This document shows, in pieces, positions 1 to 5,533 of a stretch of DNA of 5,533 nucleotides. The stretch comes from an uncultured Haloferula sp. Lineage in GTDB: Bacteria; Verrucomicrobiota; Verrucomicrobiae; Verrucomicrobiales; Akkermansiaceae. Each line of letters begins with the position of its first letter. The first letter of the stretch is position 1. Both the position numbers and the translations under genes were made by a program. The notes under the pieces are model-generated. The model was not told where the DNA came from. It saw only the letters and a list, made by a program, of their open reading frames with translations, and made no database searches. The DNA lies in the NCBI GenBank assembly GCA_946885645.1, contig CAMPGU010000275.1, positions 1-5,533 on the forward strand, written 5' to 3'.

Positions 1-3000
1 GCGACGTGTTGTCCTCTGACAGCCCGCCCGTGGCCTGGCCCGAGCTGCGCCAGGAACCGGAGGTGTAGGTCCAATCGGCTTCCGCGGAAACCGGGGCACC
101 GACCGAAAAGCCGCCGCCGTTGCTGTTGAAATCGACCGTTCCGTTCACCGGCGCGGATGCCAAGGCGACCGTCGGCTGGAGGTTGAGTCCGGCTTGGGTC
201 AGCACGAGCGAGTTGGAGGCAATTCCCAGCGTATATCCCGCCGGCACCCCGGAGGCTGCAGGCAGAGCGCCGGTCAAGGTACCGGTCCAGGTGCAAAGAG
301 TGTACGCCGGCGCGGTGACCCCGCCACCCAGCACGCTGATGGCAATCTGTGCCCCGGGCTGGATCGTCAGATCTCCCGTCACTTCGAGGGTATCCACCGC
401 CGCGCCATCGATCTGGCAATCAAGGGTGCCGCCGAGCACCGTGGAACCGGCCCCGAAGGTGCCGACCGGATCTCCCGGCCGGAGGGTTGCGCCGCTATCG
501 AGGGCCAAAGGCCCGGCAAGCGATCCCGTGGCCTCCAGTGTTCCCTGCGACACTTGAAGGGTGCCGATATAGCTGTGGTCGATATCGCCCGCGAGACGCA
601 GCGTCCCGGCTCCTGATTTCACTACGGAACTCAGGAGGATATCGGCCGTGGCGGAGTCGGAGTTTTCCAGTTCCGCGGCGATAATCAGGTCCGCGGTGGC
701 GCCCGCCGCCACATCGGGCACGTTCAATGTATGCACGACGGGCGTAGTCGCCGCCCGGATGGCCACTCCCGCATTCCCCGCGTTCGCCCCGCTGCCGAAG
801 CCGATGGTGGAAGACGTCGTGCCGGCCACGGTGATATCGCCGTTGAGCTGGAAGCTCTCGCCGTTGTAGGCTCCGCCTCCGCCGGAGTAGTTGAGGTTCA
901 CGAGGCTCGCGTTCAGGAGGAGATTGCGCAGATGGGCGTGGCTCGTGCCGCCGGGTATCGCGGTGCTTTCGCCGGAGACCACGTTGAGGGTACCGGAGGA
1001 GAGGCTGACATCCACGGAATCCAGTGCGGTGGGAAAGGGATTCACCCCCCGCACCTCCATCGTCGCGCCCGGGTCCACCGTCACGAGCTTGTTGACCGGC
1101 AGGCGGTTCGCTTCTTGTGCGCCGTCGAAGGCGACAATCCCGGATGCAACCGTGACACTCCCCCCGATCCCGTTGTTGGCGGCGACCACCACGGTGCCGT
1201 CGCGATCGAATATCTGATCGCCGGCTCCGAGGATCTGCCCGCTGATGGTGAGATCGCCGGTCCCGACCACCGAAAGCGAGGTTCCGGCACCGACGTTCGT
1301 CAAAAGGGTGTCGTAGTCCGCTCCGGGTGCCTGATTGATCTGGAGCTCGCCGCCCTCTACCTGGACGGTCGTGATGGCCGACAGGGCCCCGTTCGCGCCA
1401 TTCCCGACCCGCAGGATGCCTTCCTTCACCACGACGTTCTCCACCACCACGAAATCGGTGGCCAGTTCGACGGTGCCGGCACCTTCCTTGCTCAAGACGG
1501 CCGCCGGGGGACCCGCGATGATTCCCGCACCGGTCAAGCTGTAGTTCTTGTCAACGTTTTTGAAGAGAATCGTCTGAGGGGTGACATCGAAGGGTACGGT
1601 GACCGCCGTGGACGTGGCGGAGTCGTCGAAACGGACCCCGAACTCATCCCCGTAAAGACTGGGCGCGCCGCCGGTGAAGGTCTCCCAGTTCTCCTCCGAG
1701 GTGTCCCAGACGGTCGGGCTGTCGGGATCCGTTCCCGTCCACTTGAGGACGGGAGTGACCGGTACTTCCGTGGTGTCGCTTAGCACGGAACCGGGAGCGT
1801 TGTTCGACACCAGCACGGAGTAACCGAGAGTGCCGCCGGCGACGGCGGAAGCTACCGTGTACGTCGGCGAGTTGGCACCGGGAATGTCCGCCCCGTTCAA
1901 CTTCCACTGGTACGTGAAGGGAGGGGTGCCGGTGGGATCGATGGAGAGCGTGTAGGACTCGCCCTCCGCGATCGAGCCGCTCGGGGTGACCGCGGGAAAG
2001 GTGTCCACCAGCCCGGGGCCCACATTACCCAGCGCCGTATCGTAGAGCTGTTTGATGCGCCCCGGAGTCACGGCGTGATCGAAAATCGCCACCTCGTCGA
2101 TTTCACCGAGGAAGTAGTCGCCGGTGTTGTTGAAGATTCCGCCGCCGCCGATGTTGAAGTTGAACAAAGAGCTGCCGTAGCTGGCCACCGTGGAATCCAC
2201 GGATTTGGTTTCCACGCCGTTGATGAAAAGCCGGACCTTGGTCCCGTCGGCCGTGTAGGCGATGAACCCCCACTCCCCGTCCGCGAATGGATAGGGTGCA
2301 TCCGTCAGTAGCTGCCCCGAAGCGGAGCTCCAGGCCTCGATCAGGGTGCCGCCGCCGGCATCGCCGAATTCAAGCAGATCGTTCTGGCCGAAATAGCCGC
2401 CGCGGGAGGAATGGGTGGCTCCCCGTTTGACCCACCCCATCACGGTGAAGGAGCTGCGGTTGTTCAGGAGCGCTTGGTTGCTCGTGATGTTGCCGTTGGC
2501 GGTCTCCAGGGAAACGCAGGAATTATTCGCCCCGAAGCCATCGAACCCCGAGGAAGGGGCGGGACCGGTCGGGACGTTCTTGGACCCGCCGACGTAGCTG
2601 CCGTCGGCGGAATTTCCCAGCGTGCCGAGGTTGTCGGCGACCGGGGAAGCGCGGGGAACGAAGGCGGGCTCGTCCAGACGCCAGTAGCCGACGGGCGCGT
2701 CCGCAAGCACGTGCGCGGAGTAGCCGGCGGGGTTGTTGGTCCGCTCGTTGAAGCGGGCTTGGATCCGCGCCGGGGACAGCAGGGAGGGAAAGAAGGCCAC
2801 CTCATCGACCGAGCCGTCGAAGGTGCGGCTGGGAGCGGACGTGGCTCCGATCACGAAGGGCGCGTTATCGTTGGCCTCATAGCCATTGGTCACCGCGCTG
2901 GAAACGGCCTGCACTCCATTCACGTAGAGGGTCATCGTGCCGTTCGTCCCGCCCGAATAGGTGAGCGCGAGGTGTTGCCACTGGCCTGGCGTCACGGTTC

Positions 3001-3556
3001 CTCCGGTGACGGCGGTGACGTTGTCGGCAGCGGCCTTGTTGCCCATCCGCATTTCCCAGGTCGCCGCGTTCTGATAGATGAGGTAGCCCGCGCGGCCGGT
3101 CGTGAAACTCATCGAGTTGATCGGGCTGAGGAGGGTGGCGGTATCCCGGCTCGGCAGAACCCAGCATTCCACGGTGAATGGGTTGGTCCCTGTATGGGAG
3201 GGGTTCAGCCCGGCGGTGTTATAAATGCTGACGCTGCCGGTGAAGGCCGCCGTATCGACCGCGGCATTGTTGACGAAGGCAACCGCGCTGTTGCCCGCGA
3301 TGGCTCCGGCCACACCCCGGGTGAAGTTGGCCTGGTACGCGCCGTTGGCCGCCGTCCCCGCGCTCCCGGTATTGATGGCCACCGGCGAGTCGTCGGTCGC
3401 GACGCTGTCGTTGAAGCGGTAATAGACAAGCGGGTTTTCACTCGTCACTTCCGCCTGATAATCGGCGCGGGCCGGAAGCAGGAGGGACGCCAAGGTGGCG
3501 GCGAGCATCGCCCGGCGGGCGTCCCGCGGGGAGGGGTAGGGGTATCGAAGTTTCAT
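1..3556 (-). CDS. Secreted LamG / Ig-like / autotransporter-associated beta-strand repeat protein, 3' end outside the window
   Basis: Large exported surface or extracellular protein; ligand unknown. The frame is open for 1185 codons and leaves the window without a stop. Residues 1-31 are a signal peptide ending ARA. Two LamG (concanavalin A-like jelly-roll) domains follow at about 45-270 and 285-505. Each opens with a tyrosine/tryptophan motif (LVYYRFND; VGYWRLDE), has a central FTV..W strand (W132, W375) and closes with DEVA (D251, D487). An Ig-like module lies at about 513-600 (YQWKLNG, W551). From about 604 the protein becomes Gly/Thr/Val-rich beta-helix with PATR motifs: SKEGAGTVEL near 690, YNGESFQLNGD near 897, KSGAGTLRL near 980. 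A new domain seems to begin near 1130 (W1162). LamG domains often bind carbohydrate, and PATR proteins are typical of Verrucomicrobiota; adhesion or glycan binding is inference. No autotransporter barrel or sorting signal is visible, but the C-terminus is missing. An in-frame ATG at 3658 is an alternative start. Confidence 0.9.
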   Translation of the reverse strand, partial: MKLRYPYPSPRDARRAMLAATLASLLLPARADYQAEVTSENPLVYYRFNDSVATDDSPVAINTGSAGTAANGAYQANFTRGVAGAIAGNSAVAFVNNAAVDTAAFTGSVSIYNTAGLNPSHTGTNPFTVECWVLPSRDTATLLSPINSMSFTTGRAGYLIYQNAATWEMRMGNKAAADNVTAVTGGTVTPGQWQHLALTYSGGTNGTMTLYVNGVQAVSSAVTNGYEANDNAPFVIGATSAPSRTFDGSVDEVAFFPSLLSPARIQARFNERTNNPAGYSAHVLADAPVGYWRLDEPAFVPRASPVADNLGTLGNSADGSYVGGSKNVPTGPAPSSGFDGFGANNSCVSLETANGNITSNQALLNNRSSFTVMGWVKRGATHSSRGGYFGQNDLLEFGDAGGGTLIEAWSSASGQLLTDAPYPFADGEWGFIAYTADGTKVRLFINGVETKSVDSTVASYGSSLFNFNIGGGGIFNNTGDYFLGEIDEVAIFDHAVTPGRIKQLYDTALGNVGPGLVDTFPAVTPSGSIAEGESYTLSIDPTGTPPFTYQWKLNGADIPGANSPTYTVASAVAGGTLGYSVLVSNNAPGSVLSDTTEVPVTPVLKWTGTDPDSPTVWDTSEENWETFTGGAPSLYGDEFGVRFDDSATSTAVTVPFDVTPQTILFKNVDKNYSLTGAGIIAGPPAAVLSKEGAGTVELATDFVVVENVVVKEGILRVGNGANGALSAITTVQVEGGELQINQAPGADYDTLLTNVGAGTSLSVVGTGDLTISGQILGAGDQIFDRDGTVVVAANNGIGGSVTVASGIVAFDGAQEANRLPVNKLVTVDPGATMEVRGVNPFPTALDSVDVSLSSGTLNVVSGESTAIPGGTSHAHLRNLLLNASLVNLNYSGGGGAYNGESFQLNGDITVAGTTSSTIGFGSGANAGNAGVAIRAATTPVVHTLNVPDVAAGATADLIIAAELENSDSATADILLSSVVKSGAGTLRLAGDIDHSYIGTLQVSQGTLEATGSLAGPLALDSGATLRPGDPVGTFGAGSTVLGGTLDCQIDGAAVDTLEVTGDLTIQPGAQIAISVLGGGVTAPAYTLCTWTGTLTGALPAASGVPAGYTLGIASNSLVLTQAGLNLQPTVALASAPVNGTVDFNSNGGGFSVGAPVSAEADWTYTSGSWRSSGQATGGLSEDNTS
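2042..3424 (-). repeat. Tandem duplication of a LamG domain within the surface protein
   Basis: Two domain-length copies lie head to tail, at about residues 45-270 (bases 3424-2747) and 285-505 (bases 2704-2042). They share the order of landmarks: an opening tyrosine-rich motif followed by an acidic residue, an FTV..W strand, a FINGVE or YVNGVQ turn, and a closing (S/E)(V/I)DEVA(F/I)F strand followed by a proline, an alanine or glycine, and RI. Outside these landmarks the copies differ strongly, so the duplication is old or the domains were acquired separately. The pattern is seen at protein level; I see no long DNA-level repeat. Confidence 0.75.
3464..3556 (-). other. Signal peptide of the LamG/PATR protein
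   Basis: Residues 1-31 from the ATG at 3556 have a basic n-region (K2, R4, R11, R14, R15), a short hydrophobic core at about 17-27 (MLAATLASLLL) and an ARA motif at 29-31 suited to signal peptidase I, with cleavage before Asp32. The R14-R15 pair precedes the core as in a Tat signal, but the usual S/T before it and the F-L after it are missing, so Sec export is more likely. This segment is the main argument for placing the start at 3556 and not further upstream. Confidence 0.75.
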
Positions 3557-3646
3557 CGGGGATTTGTTTTCTGTCCATCGGTACGTCCCGGGAATGAGTC
3601 CGGGTGAATTGGCGGGATGTGCAAACTTCAGTAGCGGTAAAACCTT

Positions 3647-3677
3647 GTTTTCCGCCATGAAATGGCCTTCCGAAAAC
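3647..3677 (-). promoter_or_regulatory. Interrupted inverted repeat in the leader of the surface-protein gene
   Basis: The outer arms GTTTTC and GAAAAC match perfectly. Inside them GCCAT-TTC-ATGGC forms a 5-bp stem with a 3-base loop, separated from the outer arms by an asymmetric internal loop. It lies about 91 bases before the ATG at 3556 and contains the alternative ATG at 3658. It could be an operator or an mRNA structure limiting initiation there. No convincing -35/-10 pair was found in the intergenic region, so a regulatory role is inference. Confidence 0.35.
3666..3671 (-). promoter_or_regulatory. Possible ribosome binding site for the alternative start at 3658
   Basis: GGAAGG on the minus strand sits 7 bases before the in-frame ATG at 3656-3658, which would add 34 residues to the surface protein. 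The ATG at 3556 has no Shine-Dalgarno-like sequence; its upstream bases are an A-rich stretch ending in CCCCG. The site therefore favours the longer product, while the signal-peptide layout favours the shorter one. The extension is open back to an in-frame TGA about 10 codons before the 3658 ATG. Confidence 0.3.
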
Positions 3678-3755
3678 CATGTTCACCTTTCACCATGCTC
3701 ATCATCATTTTTCATGACAAGACCTGAGTTTACGGTCCTGTATGACAACCATGTC

Positions 3756-3803
3756 TTGAACCGCGGCGATTGCCGGGTTCAAGAGGAGAAAAAGTATTTC
3801 TCC
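3756..3803 (-). terminator. Two tandem hairpins after the transglutaminase stop codon
   Basis: The first hairpin (3803-3785) starts 18 bases after the TGA and has a perfect 7-bp stem, GGAGAAA with TTTCTCC, around a 5-base loop. Two bases later the second (3782-3756) has stems TTGAACC/GGTTCAA and CGGC/GCCG, 11 pairs in all, around an AATC loop with one bulged C. A weak 4-bp palindrome (3755-3744) follows directly. Neither strong hairpin has a run of T on its 3' side, so they do not fit a classic intrinsic terminator. Termination, or protection of the mRNA 3' end, is the likely role given their position. Confidence 0.5.
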
Positions 3804-3821
3804 CGAGCGCAGGAAAGCGCC

Positions 3822-5533
3822 TCAGGGGCGGCGCGGGACCGAGCCCAATTGCCGCCTGATCTCCTCTACCATGAGCCGTAGCTCCTCCAGCAAGGCGGGG
3901 CTTTTCTCGCCGGGATCGAACCTCAAGCGTTGGTGGATCCGGAGGGCATCGGCCAAGGCCGCCGGGTGCTGCATGGACGGGGAAAGCTGTAGCAGCCAAG
4001 CGCCGAAGGGCAGCCCGGGGGGTCTCTCACCGAGAATCCTCCGCGCCGGTTTTTCCAGAGCCGTGAGCGGCGTTTCCGCATGAACGAGCGGGCCCCGCAG
4101 CCTCTTTTTATCGGCCGCGACCTGCTGGCGCGAGCGCCAGAGATTTCTCCCGACGAATGCCATGCCTACAATGATGGGGGCGAGCAAGACGGCGGTGATG
4201 ATGGCCATGTGGCCCGGCTGATCGCGCCATACAAGCAGATCCTCCCGCCACCTCTGGATCCGGTCTTGCAAGTCCTGGAAGCGGGACATCTGGGGCGTCT
4301 CCATGCCTGTCCAATCCGGCGGGGTGAGATCCACATCGATCCACTTTCCCGCTCCAGCGTCCCAGGCCCTGCACCAGGCATGCGCGTGGATGCCGCGGAT
4401 CAGGGCCTCGCGGGTTTTCGGATCCCTTTCCACCACCGCAAAGCCGGACACGTAGCGGGTGGGGACGCCGGTCTCCCGCAGCAACAGCGCGGCGGAGGTG
4501 GCGAAGTACTCGCAATGCCCGGCTTTGGATAACTGCAGGAAGGCCGCGAGCACGCTTCGGTTCCCCTTTGCCAGCCAAGCGGTTCTCTCCGCATTCCCGC
4601 TGGCCCAGCGGGTGAGATCCTTCGGGACCGCATTGTAGCGGGTGTAGCGGAAGCTCAGGAAATGCTCGCGCAGGCGTTCGATCTTCTCCGGCACCGTGCC
4701 TTCCCTCAGACCTATCTCATCCACGACTTCCTTGAGAATCACCGATTCGTTCGAAGGGATCAGAAGATCCGCACGTACGGACTTCCGGCGGTTCTTTCCA
4801 TCTGCCTCGATGGATTCCCAAGGCGAGGCTTCCGTCTCGAAATCCTTCCCCCAAAGCACTAGAGCATCGCTGACCGGCTGGGACGGTTTCAGCATGAAAG
4901 TGCCGAATGAATTCCGCTCCAGTTCCTCGAACGCGAAGCGGTGCAAGCTCGCGGCATCCGCCGGGAGGGGAAGCAGCCCGCCGCGATCCGAAATGACCCC
5001 GCGCAGGCGGAAGCGGGGCAAGGCGGGATCGATGGCGGCGCTCTGATCAGGGAGCTCGGGCGGACAAATCTGGAATTTGTCTTCTGGATCGGCGGGATTG
5101 GCAGGATTGCCGAGTTCCGACAGAGCTTCAAAGTCCTTGGCGCTGTTGTTACGATCCCGGGGGATGAGGGTCCGCCAGGCCGTGTTGATGTAGGTGTTGT
5201 AAGAGGCTACCCGCAGAAGCCTCGGCAGGGGACCTTTCTCCGGGATCAAGCGCCAGACGATTTCCGGCGATTGCTTCAGCTTCCCGAGGTCACCGATGGA
5301 AGTTTCCCTCTCCCGTGCATGATTCAGCTGGGGATCGGTCTCCTGGGAGAAATGTCCCATGGTGACGTACCGGTAGAGCGCCGTGAGAGCCTTTTGGCCG
5401 CCGTAGCCGCCGACGGCTGCGAGCGCCAGCGCAAGCGCCGTGGCCATGCCGATCCCTCCGCCGGCGGCGCTACCCCCCCCTGCCCGGCCGATGGAACTGA
5501 TCCCCCACCCAACCACCACCATCCGGCCCCCGG
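3822..5533 (-). CDS. TgpA-like membrane-anchored transglutaminase, C-terminal part (5' end probably outside the window)
   Basis: Transglutaminase-like (papain-fold) protein, predicted to be anchored in the inner membrane with its catalytic core outside the cytoplasm; the physiological substrate of this family is generally unknown. Numbering is from the ATG at 5522. A hydrophobic segment lies at about 24-42. Then come TSIGDLGKLKQSPEIVWRL, a stretch typical of TgpA-like proteins between the membrane domain and the core, and the core itself with C337 in GHCEYFA, H381 in HAHAW and D398 in DVDLTPP, a complete Cys-His-Asp triad. A second membrane segment spans about 438-460, followed by a basic stop-transfer region and a helical tail (about 475-566) like the C-terminal cytoplasmic domain of the family. 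TgpA relatives usually have several N-terminal helices. Only one is present here, and the frame stays open to the window edge with no ribosome binding site before 5522, so I treat the gene as truncated on the left of the protein. MoxR and DUF58 genes often precede such genes; none is visible here. Confidence 0.88.
   Translation of the reverse strand, partial: GGRMVVVGWGISSIGRAGGGSAAGGGIGMATALALALAAVGGYGGQKALTALYRYVTMGHFSQETDPQLNHARERETSIGDLGKLKQSPEIVWRLIPEKGPLPRLLRVASYNTYINTAWRTLIPRDRNNSAKDFEALSELGNPANPADPEDKFQICPPELPDQSAAIDPALPRFRLRGVISDRGGLLPLPADAASLHRFAFEELERNSFGTFMLKPSQPVSDALVLWGKDFETEASPWESIEADGKNRRKSVRADLLIPSNESVILKEVVDEIGLREGTVPEKIERLREHFLSFRYTRYNAVPKDLTRWASGNAERTAWLAKGNRSVLAAFLQLSKAGHCEYFATSAALLLRETGVPTRYVSGFAVVERDPKTREALIRGIHAHAWCRAWDAGAGKWIDVDLTPPDWTGMETPQMSRFQDLQDRIQRWREDLLVWRDQPGHMAIITAVLLAPIIVGMAFVGRNLWRSRQQVAADKKRLRGPLVHAETPLTALEKPARRILGERPPGLPFGAWLLQLSPSMQHPAALADALRIHQRLRFDPGEKSPALLEELRLMVEEIRRQLGSVPRRP

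Noticed and set aside
120..684. Several overlapping plus-strand open frames at the left edge
   Set aside because: They are all antisense to the PATR region of the surface protein and have Pro/Arg-rich shadow composition.
731..1783. A 350-codon open frame on the plus strand
   Set aside because: It is antisense to the PATR region, has a low-complexity composition and no family resemblance. It is a shadow of the real gene.
2138..2158. A GGC-type trinucleotide run resembling a microsatellite
   Set aside because: It encodes a short glycine turn (IGGGGIF) at the end of the second LamG domain and is too short and too much a product of codon use to call a phase-variable repeat.
2411..3607. A 398-codon open frame on the plus strand
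   Set aside because: It lies antisense to the LamG region. Its product is rich in Gly, Arg, Val and His with no recognisable domain, as expected for the complement of GC-rich codons. The minus-strand frame encodes coherent domains.
3438..3686. An 82-codon minus-strand frame covering the start of the surface protein
   Set aside because: It begins in the intergenic region and runs out of frame through the signal-peptide coding sequence. Its product has no signal or domain, so a leader peptide is not supported.
3557..3821. A sigma70 promoter for the surface-protein gene
   Set aside because: I looked for a TTGACA-like and TATAAT-like pair with 16-18 base spacing on the minus strand. The TTGTCA copies and a TAAACT lie at wrong distances, so no promoter is called.
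4080..4578. Open frames on both strands over the transglutaminase core (plus 4080-4532, minus 4108-4578)
   Set aside because: Both overlap the catalytic His and Asp region of the transglutaminase in other frames and show no domain of their own.

Overview
The window looks like chromosomal DNA of a GC-rich Gram-negative bacterium, most likely a member of the Verrucomicrobiota (Luteolibacter/Haloferula-like relatives are the first guess). This rests on protein style, not on a marker gene. One gene encodes an exported protein that joins LamG-type jelly-roll domains, an Ig-like module and autotransporter-associated beta-strand (PATR) repeats, a combination especially common in that phylum. The GC-rich third codon positions also leave long meaningless open frames on the opposite strand.

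Both supported genes lie on the minus strand, so transcription runs from high to low coordinates. Positions 5533 to 3822 hold the C-terminal part of a membrane-anchored TgpA-like transglutaminase. It has an intact Cys-His-Asp triad, one membrane segment on each side of the soluble core, and a helical cytoplasmic tail. Its frame is still open at the right edge, so its N-terminal membrane domain is probably outside the window.

Positions 3821 to 3557 are a 265-base intergenic region. It begins with two back-to-back hairpins just after the transglutaminase stop codon, followed by a long interrupted inverted repeat closer to the next gene. That inverted repeat contains an alternative in-frame ATG. 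Positions 3556 to 1 hold a secreted repeat protein. Its frame is uninterrupted for at least 1185 codons and runs off the left edge without a stop. The order is signal peptide, LamG, LamG, Ig-like domain, a long PATR beta-helix, then the start of one more domain.

The two genes are co-directional, but the hairpins between them argue for separate transcription units. Nothing in the sequence shows that the transglutaminase acts on the repeat protein. I see no tRNA, rRNA, CRISPR array, transposase, phage gene or defence system, and I do not find a clearly new biological system. The points most worth a second look are the start-site ambiguity and the structured leader of the surface protein.
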